Shown here: piece after piece, positions 1-8,953 of the stretch
Numbering within the stretch: the stretch's first letter is position 1
Layout of the letters: each line of letters begins with the position of its first letter
NCBI GenBank assembly: GCA_009746045.1
Contig: RPFO01000089.1
Span: 1,229,364-1,283,265 of the forward strand
DNA: 53,902 nt
Source: Mesostigma viride
Lineage: Eukaryota > Streptophyta > Mesostigmatophyceae > Mesostigmatales > Mesostigmataceae
Reading direction: 5' to 3'
Program-made: the position numbers and the translations under genes
Notes under the pieces: model-generated
What the model was told of the DNA's origin: nothing
The model's database searches: none
The model's input: the letters and a program-made list of their open reading frames with translations, nothing else

Positions 1-130
1 GTCGGACGTGAATATTTGCCGACGACATATGGGGTCGACAGTAATTCCTGGGCTGACAGGAATTAGGTGCTGTACCTACGACGGTATTGGATTGATACGT
101 CGTACGCAGGAAATAGGAACCTTAACCTGT

Positions 131-1899
131 TGTTAAGCCTCCCACGGTCCTTAATTTAGGACAAAGTCCTAAATTAAGGACCAATTTACTATAACCGAGG
201 TACCGGGGGGGGGGTCACTAAATGGACCGTACCCCATGTGGACCGTACCCGGCATGATGTACCCGACCCGTGGTACCGGCACATGGTACCCGGATTCCGT
301 ACCCGGGTACCGGGTATAATGGCGGGAAAGTAGGTACCTCGACCAAAAATATAACCGATTTTGGAGCGAAAAAGTGGGTGCGGGAATGATCTGAGGTGGA
401 TATGGCGACCTGACAATCGTGGCCGGCGTTTTCACGTGCGTTTATCATTTCGGGCGCCCAGTAGCAAAAACGAAAGGTCGTTAGTTATGCTTAAAGGCTG
501 TGAAATTTTCTGCGCAAGTTTTTATGTGTAGCGCTGTAGCACAGCGGCACAACACAAATGGGTCGCAGATCGCCTGCTCGCGGAGGGTCGATTTTGGCAC
601 AAACATGTTAGTGTATTAGCAATGGTGGTGCGAATCGAGCCAGGAAATTTTTGTGGACGATTTTGATTATAGTATGGAGTTTATAAACGGAGTATTTGAC
701 ATGGGAGCGCCTGGGCCGTGATATTCTTGCCCGATTTCCATTGTCGACCATGTTTTAGGGACGTTCAGGCTGGGCAGCGAGCGCACCTTGTAGGTCTTCA
801 CTTTCGGTATTTCTTGGACCTAGAACGCAGCACAAGCGTGGTTTATATCATTTTTGAACCGGTTGGCCAGCTTTGGTGCGCTCAGCTCTCGGAAAGCTGA
901 CCTCGCTGCGGATTTCAGCGACTTTTTTGCAACCATCTGAATGAGGCGACGTAAGTAGCAGGTACGTGCCGGGGTGCCCTAGATCATGAGTGTAACTGGC
1001 AACGCTGTCGTGGTGTTTTGAGTCAGTAAGCTATGCCTAAAAAGAGGGGACGCTCTCTGTGCACATAACTGTCACACATAGTTGGTTTACGTCATACAAT
1101 TTTTTACGTCTCTATCTTCGTCGTCCGCTGCAGCTAAAACACACATGCGTAAGAACAGTTTTACTCATGTGTTAGTTATAAACCATGGTCCTATGGCCTG
1201 CAGTCGTTCAGGGTGTTCTCAGACAGTATATACAATATGGTTTACGTGTTACATGCACCCTGAATTCGCTCACAAAGCGTTGCATGTTAGCACAACGTTG
1301 CTCTGTAACTTGATTTGGCTGCATTCATGTGTTAGTTGCAATGCAAATGCAATGTTTTTTCATCGCTGGGTGGTGGCCAGCATGTCCGTGATGTCAAAGA
1401 AGGTTTGGCATATGCTTAGAGAAAGTTTACCGCAAGGGGTGGGCCATGTTCAAGCCGGGCAACCTCAGCAACCATGCAACCGTATATTGCATTACCTGCA
1501 CCATCTGTGACACCGTTAAGCACGCGTATATATAGAGGCAGCCACAGCAGGGTATGGCCTTGTTATACGCTGCCCCGCCATCCCAAGGCCTCGTAGGGTC
1601 CCCTAGCGCTTGTAAGATGCTCAAGGGACCGTGTGGATAGCATGGTCATGCGTTGACACTAATTGGTCCTATTGGTCCTAAATTCTCATTTTGACCAAAT
1701 TCGCGGTTTGAGGCCTGCCATGGGCCAGGGTCCATTCAGGCACTAAATGTAATTATTTGAACCCAGGTTTTTGTCCAAAATTCAAAAAGTGTGTTATCTG
1801 TCAGTGGTAAAAATGCCAGGGTCAAAATTTGATCTTTGCACATATATTTTTTAATTCAAACTGGTCCTAAAATAAGGACTTTTCTTGGGAACATGGACA
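131..1899. mobile_element. Non-autonomous inverted-repeat DNA transposon inserted in the LTR
   Basis: The 3' LTR reads straight through AACCTGTGGTCTG, whereas here 1769 bp separate CCTGT (126-130) from TGTGGTC (1901-1907). CTGT is repeated on both sides (127-130, 1900-1903), consistent with a 4-bp target duplication. The ends are imperfect inverted repeats: TGT, then TCCCA, then GTCCTTA(A/T)TTTAGGAC on the left, matched on the right in reverse complement. A perfect 17-bp hairpin arm with 3-nt loop sits at 146-182. No transposase is recognisable. Several short ORFs inside (for example 1082-1510) have no recognisable similarity. Confidence 0.65.
200..325. repeat. GTACC-rich degenerate short repeat
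   Basis: Many overlapping GGTACC, CGTACC and GGGTACC motifs are clustered here, just inside the terminal hairpin of the 131-1899 insertion. They are self-complementary and could fold, like subterminal repeats bound by transposases. That role is inference. Confidence 0.4.
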
Positions 1900-2109
1900 C
1901 TGTGGTCTGTTGGTACCGCAGGCTTAGTCCTGGACTTCTAGGTGCAGATGCAATAGTCACTGTGGACTGTGCTCTGTAGTCACTGTGCCTGTATGGCAGA
2001 CCTACTGTATAGGAGTTGGGCGCTGTACAGGTAGTGAATACTGTACCGGGGGTGTTATTACTGAGCAGGCCTCCTAGGCTGCTCAGGACTAGCAAGCACA
2101 GTGCACAAG

Positions 2110-2117
2110 TATATAAA
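2110..2117 (+). promoter_or_regulatory. TATA box of the 5' LTR
   Basis: TATATAAA lies about 200 bp upstream of the LTR end in a promoter-like position. It is preserved in the 3' LTR at 9442-9449. Transcription of the element probably starts 25-35 bp downstream. Confidence 0.6.
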
Positions 2118-2409
2118 CAATAGGCCAGTGCCAAATGGGCATCTCTTGCGAGCCCGCCTCACGTGTTGTGCATTGACTTGGCAAGCGCGTGTACAAGCCT
2201 CAAGTGTGTGAGCGCTGTAACATTATCCGATTTTAACAAAGCTCCGTTTCCAACCATATCACACATTGCTGCATTGCAACCATATCCTTCACATTGCGTG
2301 TGATAAGAACGTTTAACTCAAATTACAACCAGTCTCAGCGGAACGGCCAGGAGGGTCGTTGCCGGTTGCGGTGTGCAGCGTTGACGACGAGGAGCTCGTC
2401 TGGTGGTGA

Positions 2410-3177
2410 ATGGTGCAGGAGGAACAACGGCAGCAGGATTTCCGGTTTCGGCAGTCTGCTGGGGGTTCGATTTCTCCTGAATTACGTCGTGTCGTTCGGG
2501 ATCTATCTTTATTGCTTGCAGATCGTCCGCCTGTAAATCGCAGCTTCGTGCAATTCGTCGACGACCAGGTCGAAGATTGGGAGCGAATTCTGCGACACGT
2601 ACAAACCATCGTCATTCCGGAGCACCGGAGCATCGACGACCTTGAGCAGGAGCTTCACGGGTTGGTCGGCATCCAGACGGTGATTACTGCAGTAGCAGAG
2701 CGAGTGCGGACGGAGTTGGCGGCAAGGCGAGGCGAGGTTGCGGAAGCAGCTGGCGCAGGGCGACACGAGTTTGTACCGACAGTAGCGGGCGCGGGAGTAC
2801 CACGTGCTTTCGCAGGCGGCATCGGCGACGAGGGTGTTGCAGCGGGGCCAGTTAGGCGTGAACGACGCGGAGCGGAGCACTACAGGCGGCTTGCAGAGGT
2901 CGGGGCGACAGCGGAAGCCATCGCCGGAGGACAGCGCGCGACAAGAGTCGGCAGGTTTCCAGAGAGTAAGAGTTCCTTTTCAGGAACTGCCCCCGCCCCT
3001 TCGCGTTCGTGTGACGCGTTGGGAGAGTTTGCACCTCTTGGGTACGATAGTGACCTTGAGGTAGGAGCAGGGGGTGTCGCTGGGCTAGGCGACGAGACAC
3101 TTGGCGACCACGAGGTGCCAAGTACAATCCGCGGGTGCCAACGACGGGTTGTCACCTGTCTACTTTACCAACGGTGA
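2410..3177 (+). CDS. ORF0 upstream of gag in the Copia-like element
   Basis: An open frame of 255 codons starts with an ATG 90 bp after the 5' LTR and precedes gag. The first 110 residues are rich in charged and leucine residues and look helical or coiled-coil. The rest is Gly/Ala/Arg-rich. I do not recognise a family. In its last part another frame opens (3101-3325, 74 codons) and holds an acidic tail with hydrophobic core (LIVVSDSDDDSDKEN), resembling a SUMO-interacting motif. The real product may join the two by a frameshift or intron. It could also be non-coding leader with GC-driven open frames. Confidence 0.35.
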   Translation: MVQEEQRQQDFRFRQSAGGSISPELRRVVRDLSLLLADRPPVNRSFVQFVDDQVEDWERILRHVQTIVIPEHRSIDDLEQELHGLVGIQTVITAVAERVRTELAARRGEVAEAAGAGRHEFVPTVAGAGVPRAFAGGIGDEGVAAGPVRRERRGAEHYRRLAEVGATAEAIAGGQRATRVGRFPESKSSFSGTAPAPSRSCDALGEFAPLGYDSDLEVGAGGVAGLGDETLGDHEVPSTIRGCQRRVVTCLLYQR

Positions 3178-3325
3178 CGATTCAGTCATCGCGGGCCGAC
3201 AGCGGGTCGACGACGGCGCAGCAGGTAGCAGGGTACCAGAGCTGATTGTGGTGAGCGACAGCGACGACGACAGCGACAAGGAGAACCAGGACGCGCCTGG
3301 GGCCAGCCGTGGTGGTCTTGCCTGA
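3101..3325 (+). CDS. Small acidic ORF with SIM-like motif, possible continuation of ORF0
   Basis: A 74-codon frame, offset by one base from ORF0 and overlapping its last 77 bases. It contains LIVVSDSDDDSDKEN, a short hydrophobic run followed by Asp/Ser/Glu, the usual form of a SUMO-interacting or chromatin-binding acidic motif. It stops 100 bp before the gag ATG. No start codon context is convincing, so it may be the C-terminal part of ORF0 reached by frameshift or splicing, or a chance frame. Confidence 0.3.
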   Translation: MATTRCQVQSAGANDGLSPVYFTNGDDSVIAGRQRVDDGAAGSRVPELIVVSDSDDDSDKENQDAPGASRGGLA

Positions 3326-3427
3326 GTGGTAACACTTGGCACTTTCCTTTCTTGTTCAGTAGCTTATATTGCTTTAATTGCTGCTTGGCCACTTGGCTGG
3401 CTGTAGCAGATCTGAACAGAGGCCATC

Positions 3428-4615
3428 ATGGAGGATGGAGCTATCAACCAACAAGCGGGCTTTATGGGCTTCGCGCGGCGCGGCGCTGGGCTGGATGGAC
3501 GAGATGGACGCGATGGACGCGGTGGACGCGATGGACGCGGGGACGGCCAGGCGCTGGGAGACCAGGCTGAGGTGCCAGATAATCAGAGCCAAGGATCGCA
3601 GGGCGGGCAGCACGCGCCAGCCGCAGATCAAGCGGCGCCTAAGCGACCAACCGTTGCTGAGGGGTACGCGGTGCTAGGCCAGTTTCAGTCCATCAAGGAC
3701 AATTGGCAGCCCCGGGATGCTGAGAGGATGTTAGAGGACATGAACTTGTACACGGAGATATACAACGGTGACAAGCTTCGCATCCTGGCGTCTAGTGCCT
3801 ACATACGGCAGTCGGCGAGGCGGCTGTTCAAGTTTGTTCGGGAGCGACACGCGGCGGGGGACACCTGGACGGCGTTTATGACGCGACTCAGGTCGTTCCT
3901 GAGTGACAAGAGGACCATAGATGGGTCCCACCTGAAGCAAGAATACCTGGACTACAAGCCCATCAAGGGGCAGCTAGTGGTCCACGCCTTTGAAGACTTC
4001 GTCAAGCTGAGGGAGGACGCCATGGCCAAGGGCTTCTTCGTCGCAGATCGGATGGCCATGGGCGACTTTCTCAAGTCGCTGCAGCTGGATCCGGTCACCA
4101 TGGATAATGTGACCATCCACATGCGACAGGTCCATGGCTGGGCAGCCATGACGGACCAGTTGTATGAGTGTTTCAGCGGCAAGTACGTGGGTGGTAAGCG
4201 CCCTCGTCAGGGTGATGAGGAGGCCACTGAACCCACGGTTAAGTCCATGAGGGGATCGGGCCACGGGGGCCCAGCGCCCTCGAGAGGGCCTGAGACCTCT
4301 TCAAGGGGTCGAGGAAGGTCCAGGAGGGGGCGTGACAGAAGGGCTGGACGGGGGACCCCGCCGAAGTCGGGACATCCACAGTCCCAGTTTGACTTCAAGA
4401 GGGTGGGTGGTCCTCCCAAGGCTGGGCCCAGCAGTGGGACCTCACGGGACATCAGTCAGGTGGAATGTTATTTCTGCCAGGGGAAGGGTCACTTCAGGAA
4501 TGAGTGTCCCTCGTACCTGAGGCAGGAAGGTCAGAGCAAGCCAGCTCAGGGTGGCAGCAAGGACAAGGCTGGTCCATCCCAGGACAAGGGCAAGGGCAAG
4601 GCTGCTGATCATTGA
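3428..4615 (+). CDS. gag: Gag protein with CCHC zinc knuckle (Copia-like)
   Basis: 395 residues forming the retrotransposon nucleocapsid, which packages element RNA. Residues about 20-40 are GRDGR-type repeats encoded by tandem 9-bp GATGGACGC units. The middle (about 80-240) looks like the helical capsid domain of Copia-type Gag (UBN2-like). Residues 275-330 are Arg/Gly/Ser-rich. A zinc knuckle C-x2-C-x4-H-x4-C lies at C347, C350, H355 and C360. The ATG at 3428 is the first in frame after an upstream stop. The frame ends in TGA (4613-4615) followed by C, and the same frame stays open through pol, so a fraction may be read through into a Gag-Pol fusion. Confidence 0.85.
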   Translation: MEDGAINQQAGFMGFARRGAGLDGRDGRDGRGGRDGRGDGQALGDQAEVPDNQSQGSQGGQHAPAADQAAPKRPTVAEGYAVLGQFQSIKDNWQPRDAERMLEDMNLYTEIYNGDKLRILASSAYIRQSARRLFKFVRERHAAGDTWTAFMTRLRSFLSDKRTIDGSHLKQEYLDYKPIKGQLVVHAFEDFVKLREDAMAKGFFVADRMAMGDFLKSLQLDPVTMDNVTIHMRQVHGWAAMTDQLYECFSGKYVGGKRPRQGDEEATEPTVKSMRGSGHGGPAPSRGPETSSRGRGRSRRGRDRRAGRGTPPKSGHPQSQFDFKRVGGPPKAGPSSGTSRDISQVECYFCQGKGHFRNECPSYLRQEGQSKPAQGGSKDKAGPSQDKGKGKAADH

Positions 4616-4618
4616 CTT
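4613..4618 (+). promoter_or_regulatory. In-frame UGA-CUU stop between gag and pol, candidate readthrough site
   Basis: Gag and pol share frame 2 and are separated by one stop codon, TGA then CTT. Twelve sense codons with no ATG run from the stop to 4651. UGA followed by C is the leakiest termination tetranucleotide in eukaryotes. Alternatively a CGA-to-TGA mutation has broken a once continuous gag-pol frame, as most Copia elements have a single ORF. Confidence 0.5.
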
Positions 4619-7600
4619 GAGCCTGCACACATCCCTGAACCCTGGAGGGTGCCCCCAGGGGTGTGTAATGAAGCTGCTAGTGACAGCAGTGAGGGGCAGC
4701 CCCATGCTCTAGTGAAAGAGCCTATTGGACACGATGGGGCAAGCTTGGTTACCACAGAGAGTATGCCAGCTGTAGCTGCAGTGGTTACTCGCCAACGTGC
4801 CCGCCATGGCGGTGCTGAGCCTGAGGTAGGACCTGGTGATGTGGACCCAGGTGGATCTCAGAAGCATTCTGACCGTGCAGGACTGGCACAGGATGGTCAG
4901 GATGAGGATAGGGCTGGAGACAGTCTGACAGGCACGACCCTGGTGCCTCCTGTACATAAGGGATCTGTACATACCTTGAGTGCTAATAATGACAATAAAA
5001 GGTTTTCTCTCTTGTATGACATTGCCTCAAGGTTGCATACCATGTTTGGCCATGCAGCTCAGTCTTTGCAAGTTGCTAGACGGCTGGGAGGAAGTGAGTT
5101 GTACTCCATCTGCCAACAGGTTGCTCAAGCTTGCAAGTGCAGGCTAGTTGCTAGAAAGCCCAAGCAGTCTCATGCCAGGACTCCTATTTTGCAGCCAGGC
5201 CATGTGCAGGTAGATATTCAGAGAATCAGGGGTTTGAAGCTGCTGGTGGCAGTGGACAGATATACCAAGTACAAGACCCTAGAGATCCTGCCTGACATGG
5301 AGAAGCCTACATTGATTGCTGCTCTGAAGTTGACAAGGAGCAGGTACCCTGGGTTGGAGTTGTTGCAGTGTGACATTCAGTTTGAGTGCTGTGAGAACCT
5401 GCCAGAGTTTCCAGAGTTGCTGATTACACCCAGGGAGAGCCACGGCCAGCAAGGGGTGGTGGAGAGAGCCATCCAAGAGATCAAGACTGTGCTGCTGGTG
5501 GAGAGGATTCCAAGGACGTCATCTGCCATTGTGACATCTGCATGGCTACGTTCTGTGGAGGACAGGCTGAACCTGAGGACTCCCATGTTCTTTGGTGACA
5601 TTGCCATCAATCCTCTTATGCTGCATACCAGGATGCTGCCAGCTGATGCTGAGCAGGCATGGAAGGAGAAGCTAGAGGCCAAGTTCCTCAAGCTGAGGCA
5701 GAAAGACAAGGGCTGGAGTGTCCTAGAACCTAACGTTGGACAACAGGTTGTTGTGTGGAAGGAACCAAGCTTTCCAGGGAAACGTGGCAGCTGGCATGAT
5801 GGGGTGGTGACCCGAGTAGAAGCCGCTGGCCATAAGTGCTGGGTGGCCATTGATGGCTCCCAAGCAGTGCACCGTCTGTCCTGGTCAAAGATCCGTCCCC
5901 GGGGAGGTAATCAAGGAGACCTCTTCCAGGTGCCCGCTGGTGTACAAGGCGGGGGTGACGTGGAGCTTCCTGATCAGGGTGCTACAGCTGTATCGAGCCC
6001 TCAGGGTGACCCTGGCCCGGCCCCTGGGGTACCTTCACATACGGTGGTTGGGCAAGCAGGCGGACAGGCTGCACCTCCGGAACGGCCCGACACCAGGCCT
6101 AGGGGTGTGCGTCTATCAGATATTGTACAGGCTTTGCAAAGAGCCAAGAAGGAGCCTAAGGTGTCCAAGCTTGTCCAGTTGGATGAACCTGAGGTAGCTG
6201 CCATGGAGATAGATACCAATGCACAGGTTTCTGTCATGGGACCTCAGCATACAGGAGAACTGCTGGTCGGAGAACCAAGTTGCCCCTGGGTGTCTGATTT
6301 CAGTGGTAGGACGCATCTAAGGGTGTTGGGAGAGGTTACTGCCCCTGTCATGGGTGTGGATGTGACCTTCCTTGTCCTAGAGGACTATGATGGCCCTGTG
6401 ATTTTGGGTCAGAATTTTCTGGGCAATCCTGGGATTTCTATCAGAGCTACAGCTCTGAGAAGAGATGGCTGGGGGATGATTCCCCTAGAAAATTTCAGGA
6501 CAACATTTCCAGTCAGGTGCAGGGCCAAGCCGGTCAAGGGTGTAAAATGGGATGAAGGGGAGGTGCCCCCAGCGGCCAGTTTGGTGATTCCAGCTGTGTT
6601 GCACCCCAGCAGTATTGGCATAACTCACAGGAGCCTTGCTGCACACTCTCCTTTGACATATGACCAGCTGGTCCAAGAGATGAGCTCGCCTACTTTGTTT
6701 GAGGCTTGGAAGCTCGCCTTCTCCAAGGCATTGGAGGAGTGGTTGCAGTTTGAGTGTGCTGCACCAACAGACAGACGTCCCCCAGCATCAAGGAAGCTTG
6801 CTTTGAGATTTGTGCTGAAGAGGAAGGTTGTGGATGAGGTATCAGTGCCCCATGTCAGGCCTGTCCTGAATGAGTATCACGGCACGGGGAGTCTGCCAGG
6901 AGAGGAGCTATACACGCCAGGGATGCTACACGACACATGGAGAATTTTGCTATGTCTCTACGTGGGGTTGCTGAACAGGGGAGCAGCTATGTCATCAGTG
7001 CTGCTGGACTTCAAGAGGGCATTTTTAAAATCTGATCCAGAAGTGGCCAGGAGGGTGTGGAAGCAGGATGAGCCTTACTGTGTTGAGGTGCCTGCCATCT
7101 GGAAGCTGGAGCTGCATCAACAATTCCTGGTTATTCTGAAGGGCCTGGAAGGACTCAGGTCGAGCCCAATCATCTGGAGACTCACGCTGCAGGAAGCTCT
7201 GATCAGTGAGTGTGGCTTGAGAGTGTCTTCAGTTGATCCCTGTTTGCTGCTGGCCCAATGGGAGGGTCTGCCAGTGTATGCTAGTTTGCATGGAGATGAT
7301 CTGCATTTGCTAGCCCCCACGACCTGGCTGAAGAAGTTTATTCCTGTCATCAGTGGCAAGTTTTCACTGGGCAAGGAGCTGTGGCAGGAGCCCAACAAGC
7401 CTGTAGTGTTCTGTGGAATGCAGGCTACCCTGTTCAGGAGGGACGGGGAGTGGAGTATCAGGCTTCAGGCTGGAGGAGATTATAAACAGACCATTGTGAA
7501 GGCCTTGCCAGAGAAGATCACCCAGGCTGCAGGACCTGAGTTGAGAGGCATGTGGGCCTGGTTTGCCAGCATCTGTGGTCCGTCTTTGATGGTCCATAGC

Positions 7601-8206
7601 AGAATGCCTGATGAGGTGCTTGAGGATGAGAAGCCTCGAGTCATAGCCCGGTTGGTGGAGAGTACCCCTGATCTGATTTTGTCTGGGATTGACTTTGCCC
7701 AGCCTATCACCTTGGAGATCTTTGTTGACAGTTCCATGGATGCTCGCCAGGTTACCAAGGTCAGGGGGAGATCTGCTGCTCTGTTTGCTTTTTATCAGAG
7801 CAGGGCAAGTTTGTTCAGCTGGTACAGCAGACTGCAGAAGAGGGTCTGTATCAGTTCAGATGTGGCAGAATGCAGGGCCATATGCGAGGGGATCCAGTCC
7901 AGCCTGTACATAAAGGAGTTAATGCTGGAGCTGGCTTCAGTTACCCCTTGGACCTTGCAGATGGAGACGTTGTTGCTAACAGACAGCATGGGTATGGTCC
8001 AGTTTGTTCACAAGCAGCTGGCCAGGAGCCGGGACCTGGATTATTTGTTGCTGAAGGAGTTGGCCAGTTTGGTTGACTTGAAGCATATCCCTGGCGAGGA
8101 GAACCCTGCTGATGCATTGACAAAGCTGCCACACAAGGCCCCAGCCCAGTACAATGTACTGAGGAAGCTCATGAATGCTGACTGTCAAGTCGGTCTATCT
8201 GTCTAA
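4616..8206 (+). CDS. pol: Pol polyprotein: integrase, retropepsin-like, reverse transcriptase, RNase H (Copia-like)
   Basis: About 1196 residues, with no ATG near the start, so expression probably depends on readthrough from gag. Numbering from the GTG at 4649: a zinc-binding-like region (HTMFGH at 130-135, CKC at 162-164); an integrase core with D189, D242 and E272; a basic SH3-like tail at 355-420; a retropepsin-like segment at 510-595 with IDTNAQ where DTGA is expected and ILGQNFL near its end; RT at about 690-930 with motif A LLDFKRAFL (D787) and HGDD (881-884) in place of YVDD; Copia-type RNase H at about 1010-1150, ending with a PGEENPADALTK stretch. Canonical Copia order is protease-integrase-RT; here the protease-like part lies after integrase. 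The reading frame is intact. Confidence 0.85.
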   Translation, partial: LEPAHIPEPWRVPPGVCNEAASDSSEGQPHALVKEPIGHDGASLVTTESMPAVAAVVTRQRARHGGAEPEVGPGDVDPGGSQKHSDRAGLAQDGQDEDRAGDSLTGTTLVPPVHKGSVHTLSANNDNKRFSLLYDIASRLHTMFGHAAQSLQVARRLGGSELYSICQQVAQACKCRLVARKPKQSHARTPILQPGHVQVDIQRIRGLKLLVAVDRYTKYKTLEILPDMEKPTLIAALKLTRSRYPGLELLQCDIQFECCENLPEFPELLITPRESHGQQGVVERAIQEIKTVLLVERIPRTSSAIVTSAWLRSVEDRLNLRTPMFFGDIAINPLMLHTRMLPADAEQAWKEKLEAKFLKLRQKDKGWSVLEPNVGQQVVVWKEPSFPGKRGSWHDGVVTRVEAAGHKCWVAIDGSQAVHRLSWSKIRPRGGNQGDLFQVPAGVQGGGDVELPDQGATAVSSPQGDPGPAPGVPSHTVVGQAGGQAAPPERPDTRPRGVRLSDIVQALQRAKKEPKVSKLVQLDEPEVAAMEIDTNAQVSVMGPQHTGELLVGEPSCPWVSDFSGRTHLRVLGEVTAPVMGVDVTFLVLEDYDGPVILGQNFLGNPGISIRATALRRDGWGMIPLENFRTTFPVRCRAKPVKGVKWDEGEVPPAASLVIPAVLHPSSIGITHRSLAAHSPLTYDQLVQEMSSPTLFEAWKLAFSKALEEWLQFECAAPTDRRPPASRKLALRFVLKRKVVDEVSVPHVRPVLNEYHGTGSLPGEELYTPGMLHDTWRILLCLYVGLLNRGAAMSSVLLDFKRAFLKSDPEVARRVWKQDEPYCVEVPAIWKLELHQQFLVILKGLEGLRSSPIIWRLTLQEALISECGLRVSSVDPCLLLAQWEGLPVYASLHGDDLHLLAPTTWLKKFIPVISGKFSLGKELWQEPNKPVVFCGMQATLFRRDGEWSIRLQAGGDYKQTIVKALPEKITQAAGPELRGMWAWFASICGPSLMVHSRMPDEVLEDEKPRVIARLVESTPDLILSGIDFAQPITLEIFVDSSMDARQVTKVRGRSAALFAFYQSRASLFSWYSRLQKRVCISSDVAECRAICEGIQSSLYIKELMLELASVTPWTLQMETLLLTDSMGMVQFVHKQLARSRDLDYLLLKELASLVDLKHIPGEENPADALTKLPHKAPAQYNVLRKLMNADCQVGLSV

Positions 8207-8936
8207 AAGCTGAGAGCTGGGTGCTTAAGTCTCTGGATATCAGGCTGGGAGCTTGATTGTACATAATCCTGAGCACACCTTGAGGGGTGAGACATGTCTC
8301 TGGTGTGGGAATGTCTGACATTGTCTCTGATGGAGAGATGTCTATCTGGGGTTTTCATCTCAGTCTGAGGTTTCCCCAGATCTGTGGTTTGTGGGCGGGG
8401 TTCGATTCCCTGGTGCCGTCTTAAGGCGGAGTTTCACGGACTGGCTGACCCATCCACCATGCTGGTGAGGTGGCGACAGGTCCCCTGATTTTCCACGGTT
8501 GGAACGAGTATGGGAGCTTGTGTTTTGCATGTGCTTCGCGTAGATGTTGTGTCTGGTTCGATAAGGGGCAGCAGACCGGCGCCGACTCCCGTCTGGGGGT
8601 CAGCAATGTTTTCTGATGAGCTGTTGTGGGTGATCTGTGGGGTTTCGCCTAAGGTCCTGAAGGTTGTACATACTTCTCAAGTTCTTAGCTGAACACCTAT
8701 GGGCTGCCACAGTTGGCCAACCTCTTGTACATGGGTAACACAACGAGCCTCCCGTGAAGGGATAGGGACTCATTGTAATTTGTTTGTGCTCCTGAGCCAG
8801 TATGGGTGCTATGTACATATAATAAGGAATCCAAGCTGACTGTCATGCCCAGCGGGTTGTGACTTGTAGTCTGGGGAGGATATCCAGTACCCATTGTGTG
8901 TGTTTGTATGTAGACTTGTGTGAGCTGCTACAGCTC
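8207..8936 (+). other. 3' untranslated internal region of the Copia-like element
   Basis: 730 bp between pol and the polypurine tract, with no convincing coding frame. It includes a perfect B-box-like stretch, GGTTCGATTCC, at about 8399-8409 with a 5-bp T-arm-like stem, but no cloverleaf could be built around it. Short phrases such as CTGGGAGCTTG/CTGAGAGCTGGG recur near 8210-8255. Confidence 0.5.
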
Positions 8937-8950
8937 AAGAAAAGAAAGGA
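8937..8950 (+). promoter_or_regulatory. Polypurine tract
   Basis: A run of 14 purines, AAGAAAAGAAAGGA, lies directly before the inferred 3' LTR start, the position used to prime plus-strand DNA synthesis in LTR retrotransposons. Confidence 0.6.
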
Positions 8951-8953
8951 TTG

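Larger units (their letters stand above)
1..2319 (+). mobile_element. 5' LTR of Copia-like element, left-truncated by window and split by an insertion
   Basis: Bases 1-130 plus 1900-2319 are colinear with 9107-9651 of the 3' LTR. I see only two substitutions over about 545 bp (G/A in the GATACG/AATACG stretch, and A/G in a CTGTAGT/CTGTGGT stretch). The first 153 bp of this LTR lie before the window. Bases 131-1899 are a later insertion. The LTR ends in GTTTAACTC at 2311-2319, and the 3' copy begins GAGTTAAC, giving short terminal inverted repeats. Near-identity of the two LTRs implies recent insertion. Confidence 0.85.

Noticed and set aside
1082-1510. 142-codon frame inside the LTR insertion as a gene
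   Set aside because: Composition and residue content look random, no motif is recognisable, and it sits in a non-autonomous transposon.
2320-2345. Primer-binding site complementary to initiator tRNA-Met
   Set aside because: The bases after the 5' LTR do not contain the usual TGG-initial complement or a recognisable half-tRNA match. The primer remains unknown.
2313-2633. Antisense frames over ORF0, gag, pol and the PAT-type ORFs
   Set aside because: They are shadows of GC-rich coding strands, with no motifs and no promoter context.
8395-8420. tRNA gene in the retrotransposon 3' region
   Set aside because: A perfect T-arm-like GGTTCGATTCC is present, but no matching acceptor, D or anticodon stems could be found upstream.
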